A stretch of 43,656 bases of DNA, from the NCBI GenBank assembly GCA_050260215.1, contig JBLNBU010000139.1:1-43656 (forward strand). The letters run 5' to 3'. Below, piece after piece: positions 16,333-24,574 of the stretch. Position 1 is the stretch's first letter; every line of letters begins with the position of its first letter. The DNA is from JBLNBU01 sp050260215. Its GTDB lineage: Bacteria > Pseudomonadota > Alphaproteobacteria > Rhodospirillales > Magnetospirillaceae. The position numbers were made by a program, and so were the translations under genes. The notes under the pieces were generated by a model. It saw only the letters and a list, made by a program, of their open reading frames with translations. It was not told the origin of the DNA and did not search any database.

Positions 16333-16394
16333 TTCTGACTTCTCGGTCGGCCAAGTGGGCCGGCTAAGCCCCATCTTGGGGCGGCAAGTCAGAA
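16333..16394. repeat. 62-base palindromic three-way-junction element
   Basis: A 9-bp perfect outer stem (TTCTGACTT 16333-16341 / AAGTCAGAA 16386-16394) encloses two hairpins: an 8-bp stem with two wobble pairs (16345-16352 / 16358-16365) and GCCCC-ATCTT-GGGGC (16368-16382). It lies 30 bases before the second att-like repeat. Confidence 0.6.
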
Positions 16395-16423
16395 TACCCG
16401 CAGAAATCCGCCATTCTCTGCCA

Positions 16424-16563
16424 ACTCAAAATCTGTTGCCGGCAACGGCGTGCTGGTTCGAGTCCGGCCTGGGGCACCAATATTTTCAAGGGGTTATGCT
16501 GATCTGGGGCTGCGAGGCGCGGCTCAGAATTCTGTGTGGGGCTTATCAATCATCCATCGGCCG
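16424..16563 (+). repeat. Direct repeat copy 2 (tRNA-Leu 3' fragment plus following sequence); candidate att site
   Basis: The first 56 bases match the 3' part of the tRNA-Leu gene exactly, including CCA. The upstream part of the tRNA is missing, so this is not a functional gene. The following 80 or so bases match the sequence after the complete tRNA, ending in the last codons of another minus-strand ORF. Confidence 0.88.
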
Positions 16564-16687
16564 CAGGGACCGGATAGCTGTATTCGCTGGCGGCGAAATT
16601 CGTGGTGGCGCTGTCGAGAACGAAAGGGACGCAACCCGCCAGGCCGAAGGCGAGCAGGGGGGCGATCCGGCGCAACCAGATGATCAT
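16550..16687 (-). CDS. Small lipoprotein
   Basis: 45 residues with a lipoprotein signal (RRIAPLLAFGLAGC; lipobox LAGC, Cys about residue 19) and a short mature part ending SYPVPAADG. GAGGGGGG precedes the ATG. It is the last gene of a four-gene minus-strand series, and its stop lies in the direct repeat. Function unknown; such very small lipoproteins can be entry-exclusion or lysis-type proteins, but nothing specific supports that here. Confidence 0.55.
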   Translation of the reverse strand: MIIWLRRIAPLLAFGLAGCVPFVLDSATTNFAASEYSYPVPAADG

Positions 16688-16697
16688 CGGCCCCCCT

Positions 16698-16988
16698 CTA
16701 AACCAGGTCCAGGACGCGGGCGAAGGTCGAGGTGCCGACGCCACTCGGGTCGTCCCAGTCTTCATTGTACTCGGCGCGTCGTTCAAGCAGGGCGTCGCGC
16801 AATGCCGTGGCGAAGGAGGCTTCGTCGGCCGTGGCGGCAGCTTGCCGTTGGGCGCGGCGGATTTCCTCGATGGCCGCCCGGGCCAGCTTGGCGCGGCCGA
16901 AATCGCCGCCTTTCTCCAAGCCTGTCGCGTATCGGGATTCGTCGCGCAGGATCTTGTTGATCGCCGTGGTCAATCCGTGCTGAGTCAT
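16698..16988 (-). CDS. Unknown helical protein beginning MTQHG
   Basis: 96 residues, mostly alpha-helical and charged (ARAAIEEIRRAQRQAAA, then ATALRDALLERRAEY). No signal peptide. Its first five residues, MTQHG, are the same as the start of the C-terminal toxin-like domain at 14765-16129, but the rest is not clearly alike. GGAAG precedes the ATG. It sits 12 bases after the OmpA-like gene and 10 bases before the lipoprotein gene. Confidence 0.6.
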   Translation of the reverse strand: MTQHGLTTAINKILRDESRYATGLEKGGDFGRAKLARAAIEEIRRAQRQAAATADEASFATALRDALLERRAEYNEDWDDPSGVGTSTFARVLDLV

Positions 16989-17000
16989 TTGTCTTCCACC

Positions 17001-17411
17001 CTAGTCCTCGATCACCAGGTCGACCCGCGCATTCCGCGTCCCGGCCCCCGGTTGCGAGCGAAACCGGCCATAGGAGACCGTGGTGAGGCGGGATGCGGCG
17101 ATGCCGCAGGCTACCAGGTAGGCCTTCACGCTGCTTGCCCGCCTCTCGCCGATCGCCAGGTTGTATTCGTCAGAGCCGGGGTCGTCGGAATGGCCTGCCA
17201 GCCTGACCTTGCGGTCGGGATTGGCCTTGAGCCAGGCGACGAGCTTGTTTAACTCCGCCTTCGCCTCGGTGCTCAGGCTGTGCGTCCCGGGGGCGAAGAC
17301 GACGCTGCCGAGGGCGGGCGGCGGGTCGGCGAACGACTGTCCCGCCGCCAACGCGGCGGCCAATGCGCCGGCAATTCGCAGCAGGACGGCCCGTCGATGA
17401 AGTGGTCGCAT
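17001..17411 (-). CDS. OmpA-domain periplasmic protein
   Basis: 136 residues with a signal peptide (twin-Arg-like LHRRAVLLRIAG, cleavage near SFA-D) and an OmpA C-terminal peptidoglycan-binding domain (FAPGTHSLSTEAKAEL, LAGHSDDPGSDEYNLAIGERRA, then KAYLV and TVSYGRFRS). The family binds diaminopimelate in peptidoglycan through Asp and Arg, present here as HSDD and GERRA. The domain makes up almost the whole protein. The start at 17411 has GGGGAAG upstream. Confidence 0.8.
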   Translation of the reverse strand: MRPLHRRAVLLRIAGALAAALAAGQSFADPPPALGSVVFAPGTHSLSTEAKAELNKLVAWLKANPDRKVRLAGHSDDPGSDEYNLAIGERRASSVKAYLVACGIAASRLTTVSYGRFRSQPGAGTRNARVDLVIED

Positions 17412-17424
17412 GCTCGCTTCCCCA

Positions 17425-17808
17425 TTATTGCCGCTGCACCGCCGGCGGCAGGACGTGGACATTCTCGTTGCCGATATACCCATAGATCAGGACGTGCCCC
17501 CCCATCCCCACCAGCACCGCCATGGTTCCCAGGGATGCACGATCCCGCATTTCGGCGGGGATTAGCAGATGGCGGTCGGCGACCTCGAGCCTGGTTGGGG
17601 CCATCGCCAGGCCGGTGTGGCGATTGGCAAGCAGCAGGCCTTCGCGCAGGGCGTCGTCCATGGCGGCCGAATGCAACGCGATGGCGACCGGGCGGGAGCG
17701 GGGGGCGACGAAGGCGCAGAACCAGCCCTCGGCCGGCAGCCATTCCGCCGGAAATTCGATGGTGCCGTGGGGAGAGACCGGGCGGACGTGGCTGCCAACG
17801 AAGCTCAT
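17425..17808 (-). CDS. MraZ-like (SpoVT/AbrB-fold) protein
   Basis: 127 residues. The pattern GTIEFPAEWLPAEGWFCAFV followed by DRHLLIPAEMRDRASLG and AVLVGMGGHVLIYG resembles the two tandem half-domains of MraZ, but the first copy is diverged. MraZ normally represses the division and cell wall cluster; no such genes are here. The copy instead heads an island operon with an OmpA protein, an unknown helical protein and a lipoprotein, and could be its autoregulator. Medium confidence. Confidence 0.5.
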   Translation of the reverse strand: MSFVGSHVRPVSPHGTIEFPAEWLPAEGWFCAFVAPRSRPVAIALHSAAMDDALREGLLLANRHTGLAMAPTRLEVADRHLLIPAEMRDRASLGTMAVLVGMGGHVLIYGYIGNENVHVLPPAVQRQ

Positions 17809-18002
17809 GGGGGCGGACCGTAATCGGTTTCCCGCTTGAATGACGTGGCAAGAAGTTTACGGGCCACCGCGCACCTCCAGGGTAGAAGGTAATTGAAAAC
17901 AACGTCGCTTCCAATTGAGACATTTTGATGGAAGTCGGTGCCACGGCGCGTCAGGCTGGCAGGTCGAGACCGGAGTGCGGAGAGACAGGTCGGGGGGATG
18001 CG

Positions 18003-18653
18003 ATGAACAAGGTGGTTCTGCTGTTGTGTTGCTGTGTGCCGTCGCTGGCCTGGGCCGATCTCCTGCCACCGGTGCATTACGAGTTGCAGGAGAGAATGAA
18101 GAATGATCCCCAGGCCTATGACCGGGCCGATCAGTTTTGCGCCAACAAGAAGGTCGGCAGCGCGTGTGCCGTTCCCGGCAATCCGTTCGAGGGCGGTGGC
18201 GTGGGCACGTGCCAGACACGGGCTGACGACAAGCAACGGACCATCGACTCGCTATGCATCTTCGGAGATCGCAGGGAGGTGCTTCGCAATCTGCCGGACC
18301 GCGGCTACAAGGGGGCGGATGAAGTCTGCGACATGGCGCGCCGGAACCCCCACTCCGAAGCCGCCGCCGATGTCCGGGCTGAAAAGCTCACCTGCGACCA
18401 AGCCGCGACCGTTCCCGACCGGTTCTGTGACGGCAAGGCCGCCGGCGATCCTTGCGCAGCCGAGATGTCGGTGGCCGGATCCATTCTTAGTTTTCCAGGC
18501 CGCTGCGGCGAAAAGGAAGAGCGCGCCACTTACTATTCCCGGGGACGGCAGATCAAGACCAGGACCGTTCTGATCTGCCTGCCGGAAAACCCGACCGTGA
18601 TCGAGGTGGGGCCGTCATCGCCGCCAGGCTGGCTGCAACGGCTCCTGGATTAG
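18003..18653 (+). CDS. Secreted Cys-rich protein with two related halves
   Basis: 216 residues with a Sec signal peptide (VVLLLCCCVPSLAWA). The mature protein contains two copies of a pattern: DQFCANKKVGSACAV, ending GTCQTR with a later Cys, and DRFCDGKAAGDPCAA, ending GRCGEKEE with a later Cys. The spacing suggests paired disulfides in each half. I do not recognise a named family. GGGGGGAT precedes the ATG at 18003. The next gene, a polytopic membrane protein, starts nine bases after the stop. Confidence 0.65.
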   Translation: MNKVVLLLCCCVPSLAWADLLPPVHYELQERMKNDPQAYDRADQFCANKKVGSACAVPGNPFEGGGVGTCQTRADDKQRTIDSLCIFGDRREVLRNLPDRGYKGADEVCDMARRNPHSEAAADVRAEKLTCDQAATVPDRFCDGKAAGDPCAAEMSVAGSILSFPGRCGEKEERATYYSRGRQIKTRTVLICLPENPTVIEVGPSSPPGWLQRLLD

Positions 18654-18662
18654 AAAACCAGA

Positions 18663-19658
18663 GTGTCTCTGGTGATCCTGGACCGTCATATACGGCATTC
18701 CGCCATCGGCACCGTCGCGGCGATGCTGTGCTTCGCCGGTCTGGCGATCGTCGAGCCGTTGGCGACCTACAGCCTCGCTCTTGCCGTGTTCGGTCTGCCG
18801 CATGTCCTGAGCGAACTCCGCTACGTCGACCGGCGCTTCGGGCGGCGCCTCGAGCGTCACCTGCTGGTGTCGCTGCTGATCGTGCTGGCCCTGACCGTCG
18901 CCGCCCGTACCGGGGTCGTCTTCCATCTCGTCGCCCCGAACACGGGGTTGCCGGTCGAACTCGGCGGCGGGGCGGTGCTGGCACTGCTAGCTTGCCGGGG
19001 CGGTTCGGCCGGCCGGACGGGCTTGGCGCTGCTGGTGGCGGCCGGCCTGGGTGGAGCCACCGCGCTGGCCCCCTATCCCACCGCCATCACCGTCTCCATC
19101 CTCCACAACCTGACGCCCCTGGTCTTTCTGGGGCAGGTGGCGCCGCCGGCCTGGCGCGGCAGGGTGTTGGGGTGGGCAAGCCTGATCTTTCTCGGCTTGC
19201 CGCTGCTGGTGGCCACCGGATGGCCGCGCGAAATGCTGCAAGGCGCGCTGGGGCTGGGGGCTGGTCTGGATCCGCTTGGGGCCGGTCCCCTGGCGAAGAC
19301 CATGTTCGTCTATGTCCCGCCCCCTTTCCTGGATGCGCCGTGGGCGGTCGACCTCTTCACCGCGTCGGTCGTCGCCCAGGGGGCTCATTACCTGGCAGTC
19401 ATCCTGGTCCTGCCCGCGCTTCTGCGGCGATGCGATGTCGGGGCGCGGGGTCTGGTGCCATGGCCGCCGGCGACGATCTTCGCCGCCCTGTGCGGGGCGG
19501 CGGGATTGTTCAGCCTGGTCCGGTTCCTCGGCGGCTTCGCCGAGGCGCGGGCGCTTTACGGCATCGCGGCGTCGCTTCACGTCTGGGTGGAGATCCCGCT
19601 GATCATCCTCGCTCTGACCGGGGGCGGCTGCGCCGGTCCATCACACGAGCAGAAGTGA
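18663..19658 (+). CDS. Polytopic membrane protein with conserved-looking His residues
   Basis: 331 residues with about eight hydrophobic helices. His residues fall in or next to helices (FGLPHVLSELRYVDRRFG, SILHNLTPL, QGAHYLAVIL, SLHVWVEIPL), a pattern reminiscent of metal-binding membrane oxygenases such as Brp/Blh, though I cannot assign it. The start is GTG at 18663, inside a small hairpin (CCAGAG-TGT-CTCTGG). It probably shares a transcript with the Cys-rich secreted protein upstream. Confidence 0.6.
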   Translation: MSLVILDRHIRHSAIGTVAAMLCFAGLAIVEPLATYSLALAVFGLPHVLSELRYVDRRFGRRLERHLLVSLLIVLALTVAARTGVVFHLVAPNTGLPVELGGGAVLALLACRGGSAGRTGLALLVAAGLGGATALAPYPTAITVSILHNLTPLVFLGQVAPPAWRGRVLGWASLIFLGLPLLVATGWPREMLQGALGLGAGLDPLGAGPLAKTMFVYVPPPFLDAPWAVDLFTASVVAQGAHYLAVILVLPALLRRCDVGARGLVPWPPATIFAALCGAAGLFSLVRFLGGFAEARALYGIAASLHVWVEIPLIILALTGGGCAGPSHEQK

Positions 19659-19815
19659 AGACCTGCCACCTTGTTCACGTTGAATTTGCCAAGAGGAAAT
19701 CTGCACCGGACGCCTTAACCCAAGGTGCTGCGCGGCTTGTGACAATGAGCCCGATTGTTGACATAAAGGCCATCCAGGATCGTTTCGGTTCGCAGCTCCC
19801 TTCGAGGTGCCGGTC

Positions 19816-21270
19816 ATGAAATCCGCCCTGATCGCCGGCCTTGCCCTGTTGACGCTTTCCCTCGGTGTGCCGGCGGTGCGGGCCGAGACGTCGGTGCACG
19901 ACCGCACCCTTCGCCTGTCCACCATCGATTTCGGCTACGAGGGCGGGCTCGAACTGGCCGTGGAGCGCACATATTCCTCGGCGTCGGACCATGTCGGCCT
20001 GTTTGGCCCCGGCTGGGGCAGTCGCTACGAGACCCGCCTGGTTGCGGAGCCCGACGGCAGCCTCGTGGTGCACGAGACCGGGTGCGGCTGCTCCACCCGG
20101 TTCCTCCCGGTCGCGGGCAAGGCCGGAACATGGCGGTCGACCGGCTGCGGCGTCCAGCAGATCAAGCGGGCGCCGCTTGGCTACGAACGTCAGGTTGGCG
20201 GCGGCAAGACCGAGACCTTCCTGAACGACGGGCGGCTGGTGCGCATCGCCGACGCCAACGGCAACTGGATTACCCTCAACTATTCGGCCGGGCATCTAGC
20301 GTCGGTGCGGGACAATCTCGGCGATTCGCTCGCCTTCGTCCATGGCGGCGACGGCCGCCTGGAGCGGGTCCGCGGCGGCCGCGGCCACGAAGCGTCCTAC
20401 GGGTTCGACCGGCAGGGTCGGCTTGTCCGCGCCACCGACGCCAAGGGCGCCGAATACCGCTACGGTTACGATGTCGACGGCCGCCTGGTCTCCGAGGACG
20501 GCCCCGACGGTTCCCGGCTGGCCGCCGGCTACCGGGATGGCCTGCTCGCGTCCCTTCGTGACGGCAGCGGCTTGAGACGCTATCTGGGGTACCAGGGTGA
20601 GGGCTGGCGGGAACTCGTCACCATGACCGAGGATCCCGAGGGGCATGGGACCTCCGTAACCAGGCTGGTGCGCCTGGACCGCAAGGACGCGCAGGGCCGC
20701 GATGCGCGCTGGCGCGAGATCACCAGCATGGACGGCCGGATCCTCGATACCGAGTTCAACGATGCCGGCCAGCCGGCGGCTATCCGCGACGAGAACGGCC
20801 GCAGCGCAGGCTTCCGCTACGACCCGCTGGGCCGCCTGGTCCACAAGGACAGCGACGAGGAGACCGTCGACGTCGCCTATGATCGGCGATGGGGCAAAAT
20901 CGTCCGCGTCGAGCGGCGGTCGGCCGGCAAGCGCTCCTGGGCGACTTACGCCTATGACGAGCGGGGCAACCTGGCAAAGGCCGCCAACAGCGATGGCCGC
21001 CGGCTAACGCTTCGGAACGACGACCGGGGCCGCATCCTCACCATCATCGATCGGGGCCGCCGCCTCGACTTCACCTACGGCCTGGGGACCAAGCCGCGGA
21101 CCATCGCGTTGGCCGGCAAGGGCCGCATCCGGGTCGACTATGACGACACGGGCGAAGTCACCAAGGTGGATAGTGACGGCGGGCCGACCGTGGCGCTGCA
21201 GGTGACGTCGATGTTCCAGGGCCTGCTGCAAATCGTGAAGCCGGCGGCGATCCGGATCAGTCTGGATTAG
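19816..21270 (+). CDS. YD-repeat (RHS-like) secreted protein without a toxin tip
   Basis: 484 residues with a signal peptide (LIAGLALLTLSLG, cleavage near VRA-E). The N-terminal region (TLRLSTIDFGYEGGLELAVE, FGPGWGSRYE) is that of RHS proteins. Several YD-type repeats follow (YGFDRQGRLVRATD, YGYDVDGRLVSED, FRYDPLGRLVHKD, YAYDERGNLAKA). The hyper-conserved RHS core and a variable toxin C-terminus are absent; the protein ends QGLLQIVKPAAIRISLD. It is followed after 70 bases by a VIT/VWA protein that is probably its functional partner. Confidence 0.78.
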   Translation: MKSALIAGLALLTLSLGVPAVRAETSVHDRTLRLSTIDFGYEGGLELAVERTYSSASDHVGLFGPGWGSRYETRLVAEPDGSLVVHETGCGCSTRFLPVAGKAGTWRSTGCGVQQIKRAPLGYERQVGGGKTETFLNDGRLVRIADANGNWITLNYSAGHLASVRDNLGDSLAFVHGGDGRLERVRGGRGHEASYGFDRQGRLVRATDAKGAEYRYGYDVDGRLVSEDGPDGSRLAAGYRDGLLASLRDGSGLRRYLGYQGEGWRELVTMTEDPEGHGTSVTRLVRLDRKDAQGRDARWREITSMDGRILDTEFNDAGQPAAIRDENGRSAGFRYDPLGRLVHKDSDEETVDVAYDRRWGKIVRVERRSAGKRSWATYAYDERGNLAKAANSDGRRLTLRNDDRGRILTIIDRGRRLDFTYGLGTKPRTIALAGKGRIRVDYDDTGEVTKVDSDGGPTVALQVTSMFQGLLQIVKPAAIRISLD

Positions 21271-21340
21271 GCGGCCTGATGTATCTCTGGTTTAATTAAA
21301 ACCGACCAAAGATCCAGACGGTCTGGACGGGAGGGGGCCA

Positions 21341-24190
21341 ATGCGTACATGGCTGACCATCGCCTTGCTTTGCCTGATGTCCCTGGTGCAGCCGGCTTTG
21401 GCGCAGACGCCCCGCTCGATCATCAGGTCGGATGAACCCATCGAGGTCTGCGGCATCTGGATCAAGCCCCAGTTCTATGCCCGCATCGTGGCCACCCGGA
21501 CCGAGATCTGCCTGGAAAACCCCAATTCCCGCCCGCTTGAAGGCGAGCTGCGCTTTCCGCTGCGCGAGGGCCAGACGGTGACCGGCTTCGAATTGTCGCC
21601 GGCGGTGTCCGGAGCTTTGGCCTTGCGCGCGGTGCCGGTGCCCAAGGCCAAGGGCACCCAGGTGTTCGAGGCGATCGAGCGCGCCACTGCCGACCCGGCC
21701 CTGATGGAGAAGGCGGAGGGGAACATCTACTCCCTGCGCGTCTACCCCCTGATGCCCAAGGTCAAGCGGGTGGTCACCATCGAGACCGCCGAGCCCATCA
21801 TCGCCGACGCCAAGGGGATCAACCATTTCGACCCGGCCGCAACCTTCGCTGACATCCGGGGCGCGAAGGACACCGTGCTCTCCGTATCGGGCGAAACCGC
21901 GGGTATTCCCACCGGGGCGTTGCGCTTCGACCCCGGCTACAAGCGCACCGGCTTCGTGCGCAATTCGCCTCAGGGCGCCAATTTCGCCGGCTACCTGCCG
22001 CTGGACAAGCCCCGCGACGGCTCCTCCTTGCGCATTGACTGGACAGCTCCCGGCGGCGACACCGTCGTCGGGGCCCTGTTCGAAGGAAACTACTACTTCT
22101 ACGCCGATGTGCCGGTTTCCGGCGCGACGGTGCCACGCCCCGCTCCCGCCGCTGTGGCGCTGGTCTGGGACGCTTCTGGGTCGGGCGCCGGGCGCGACCA
22201 TGCCCGTGAATTCGCCCTTCTCGACGCCTATTTCGGCAAGCTGGGCCGCATCGAGGTGACGCTGGTGGTGGCCCGCGACCAGGCAGAGGCGCCCAAGCGG
22301 TTCGCCATTGTGGGTGGCGACTGGTCCGAGCTGCGCAAGGCGCTTGAGTCCGTGCCTTACGACGGTGCCACCAACCCGGCCGCCTGGACGGTGCCGGAGG
22401 GATTCGCCGGAGACAACGCCGTGGCCCTGCTGTTCTCGGATGGGCTGGCCAATTGGGGAGCGGCGCCGCCACGTGTTCCGGTGACGCTGTTCGTGCTGAA
22501 CGCCTCGGTCCAGGCCGACGCCGGCCGGCTGCGGCACTTGGCCGAGAAGACCGGCGGCCAGTATCTCGACCTCACCGTGCTGTCGTCCGAGCAGGCTCTG
22601 GCCGATTTGACAACCATTCGGCCCCATCTCGCCGCTTTGGGTGGCGACGGGGTCGAGGACCTGGTGGCTGCCTCCATTCACCCCGAAGGCGGCCGGCTGG
22701 TCCTGGCCGGGATCGTTGCCAAGCATTCGACCGCCGCGGTGACGGTGGAGACCGTCGACGGTGCCGGCAAGCCTACTCGCCGGCGGATCAGGGTGTCCGC
22801 GGGCGATTACCAGCCGGACCAGTTCGCCGCCAAGCGCTGGGCGGGACTGAAGATCGCCAGCCTCCAGAGCGACGCCAACCGCAATCGCGCCGAGATCCTG
22901 AAGGTGGGCGAGACCTTCGGGGTGCTGTCCGACGAGACCTCGCTGCTGGCGCTGGAGCGGATGGAAGATTTCCTGCGCTACGACGTGATGCCCCCCTGGC
23001 GCGACATGCGCACCGAGTTCATGGTCCGGCGCGGGCGCAACCCGCTGAACCCTGAGCCCGACAAGTATCACGTCGAGGATCTGGTGCAGCGGTTCAACGA
23101 ACTGGCCGCGTGGTGGGAAGCCGACTTCCCCAAGGGCGAAAAGCCGAAGCCGAAGCCTGTGCCGGATGGGGATCGCGGCCCGGCGGTCTCCGCCATGGCT
23201 GGGGCCCCTCGACCGATGGCGGCAATGGCATCGCCCGCCGGCCCGTCAAGCACGGCCAAGCCCGCCGAGATCGAGATCCACCTGCGGAAATGGGAGCCCA
23301 ATGCACCCTACCTGCGCAGCATCAAGGACGCTCCGGCCGACCAGCGCTACGCCGCCTACCTGGCCGTGCGGCCGGACTACGCCAACAGCACCGCCTTCTT
23401 CATCGACGCCGCCGACATCTTCTTTGAAGCCGGGCAGACCGACCTGGCCGTGCGGATCCTGTCCAACGTATCCGAACTTGGGTGGAGCAACCGCTCGCTG
23501 CTACGCATCCTGGCCTACCGGCTGCAGCAGGCGGGGCAGGCCCCCCTTGCCCTGCCGGTGCTGACCCGTGTCCGCGACCTGGCGCCATTCGAGCCACAGT
23601 CGTGGCGCGACCTGGGACTTGCAAACGCTGCTGCCGGCAACGTCCAGCAGGCCATCGACTTCCTATGGCACGTCGCCTCCCACCGCTGGGATGGCCGCTT
23701 CGCCGATGTCGACCTGATCTCGCTGGGTGAGCTGAACGCCCTGGCCGCCCGCACCAAGACGGGCGACCTGTCGCGGGTCGACCCCCGCCTGGTGCGGACC
23801 CTGCCGGTGGACATCCGGACGGTGCTGAGCTGGGACGCCGACAACACCGACATGGACCTGTGGGTCACCGATCCCAACGGCGAGAAGGCTTATTACGGCA
23901 ATCGCCTGACCTACCAGGGCGGGCACATGTCGCGGGACTTCACCGGCGGACTCGGGCCCGAGGAGTTCATGCTGAAGCAGGCGAAGCCGGGCACTTACGA
24001 GGTGAGGGTCAATTTCTATGGCCATCGCCAACAAATACTGTCGCCCTACACGACGGTGATGCTGAAATTTTCCACTAGATTCGGTACCGACCAGCAGAAG
24101 GACGAGGATATCGTCCTGCGCCTGTCCGGCCGCGGAGACACGGTCATGGTCGGCACCTTCGAGGTCAAGGGACCGGCATTGACGGAATGA
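21341..24190 (+). CDS. Secreted VIT / VWA-like / DUF2135 protein
   Basis: 949 residues with a signal peptide (cleavage near ALA-Q22). Parts in order: VIT domain (about 35-160: ICLENPNSRPLEGELRFPL, FEAIERATADPALMEK); a VWA-like domain (about 260-420) with a MIDAS-like DASGS; a variable segment with Lys/Pro-rich linker (about 590-640); a TPR-like helical part (about 660-800); and a C-terminal DUF2135-type domain (LSWDADNTDMDLWVTDPNG, then TYEVRVNFYGHR). VIT/VWA proteins act in extracellular adhesion or assembly. GGGAGGGGG precedes the ATG. A palindrome CCAGAC-G-GTCTGG lies in the leader. Confidence 0.82.
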   Translation: MRTWLTIALLCLMSLVQPALAQTPRSIIRSDEPIEVCGIWIKPQFYARIVATRTEICLENPNSRPLEGELRFPLREGQTVTGFELSPAVSGALALRAVPVPKAKGTQVFEAIERATADPALMEKAEGNIYSLRVYPLMPKVKRVVTIETAEPIIADAKGINHFDPAATFADIRGAKDTVLSVSGETAGIPTGALRFDPGYKRTGFVRNSPQGANFAGYLPLDKPRDGSSLRIDWTAPGGDTVVGALFEGNYYFYADVPVSGATVPRPAPAAVALVWDASGSGAGRDHAREFALLDAYFGKLGRIEVTLVVARDQAEAPKRFAIVGGDWSELRKALESVPYDGATNPAAWTVPEGFAGDNAVALLFSDGLANWGAAPPRVPVTLFVLNASVQADAGRLRHLAEKTGGQYLDLTVLSSEQALADLTTIRPHLAALGGDGVEDLVAASIHPEGGRLVLAGIVAKHSTAAVTVETVDGAGKPTRRRIRVSAGDYQPDQFAAKRWAGLKIASLQSDANRNRAEILKVGETFGVLSDETSLLALERMEDFLRYDVMPPWRDMRTEFMVRRGRNPLNPEPDKYHVEDLVQRFNELAAWWEADFPKGEKPKPKPVPDGDRGPAVSAMAGAPRPMAAMASPAGPSSTAKPAEIEIHLRKWEPNAPYLRSIKDAPADQRYAAYLAVRPDYANSTAFFIDAADIFFEAGQTDLAVRILSNVSELGWSNRSLLRILAYRLQQAGQAPLALPVLTRVRDLAPFEPQSWRDLGLANAAAGNVQQAIDFLWHVASHRWDGRFADVDLISLGELNALAARTKTGDLSRVDPRLVRTLPVDIRTVLSWDADNTDMDLWVTDPNGEKAYYGNRLTYQGGHMSRDFTGGLGPEEFMLKQAKPGTYEVRVNFYGHRQQILSPYTTVMLKFSTRFGTDQQKDEDIVLRLSGRGDTVMVGTFEVKGPALTE

Positions 24191-24247
24191 GGTGGCCATG
24201 TGGTTCTGGGACGCAAACAAATCGCCCGTTGATCGCGAGGTGCAGCC

Positions 24248-24553
24248 ATGAAGAAGATGCAGGTTTTCCTGTTCGCGCTGCTCGCCCAGGGGGTGACGGC
24301 CGCTCCGGCCCCGGCCCAATACCAGTCCCAATATCCGGGCCAATATCAGTCACAGTCCCAACCTCAGTCGGATGAAGAGGCAATGGCGCGCTATCGAGCC
24401 CAAGCGTACCGGGACCTCCAGAATTCCCTGCCAGCGGTCAGTAGCGGGGAAGCCTTTCCGACCTCGCCGCAGCCGTCCCTTTTCGACTCGTTTCGGGGTA
24501 GCCAGGGCATCGGGGCGTACAGCGGCAATCCGTACAGCTCCACCGGCCGATGA
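24248..24553 (+). CDS. Small secreted Gln/Ser/Tyr-rich protein
   Basis: 101 residues with a signal peptide (MKKMQVFLFALLAQGVTA) and a low-complexity mature part with repeats of YQSQYPGQYQSQSQ, then a short helix and a Gly/Ser/Tyr-rich end. GAGG lies before the ATG. It follows the VIT/VWA gene by 57 bases and may belong to that unit. No function can be given. Confidence 0.6.
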   Translation: MKKMQVFLFALLAQGVTAAPAPAQYQSQYPGQYQSQSQPQSDEEAMARYRAQAYRDLQNSLPAVSSGEAFPTSPQPSLFDSFRGSQGIGAYSGNPYSSTGR

Positions 24554-24574
24554 TGGTGGGCAGCGGGCGGGAGC

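Larger units (their letters stand above)
16130..16549. other. Regulatory interval upstream of the toxin-like gene
   Basis: No gene. It holds, on the minus strand, a sigma-70-like promoter and an intrinsic terminator; further away are a three-way-junction palindrome and the second tRNA-derived repeat. Each is listed separately. Confidence 0.7.

Noticed and set aside
16333..16394. The palindrome as an integron attC site
   Set aside because: It lacks the R-box pattern and the integrase gene expected; the three-way fold is also unlike a single attC hairpin.
16424..16479. A second functional tRNA-Leu gene
   Set aside because: Only the 3' part is present; acceptor 5' strand, D arm and half of the anticodon arm are missing.
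19737..19780. TTGACA upstream of the YD-repeat gene as a promoter
   Set aside because: The -35 match is perfect, but no acceptable -10 box lies at 16-18 bases; left unassigned.
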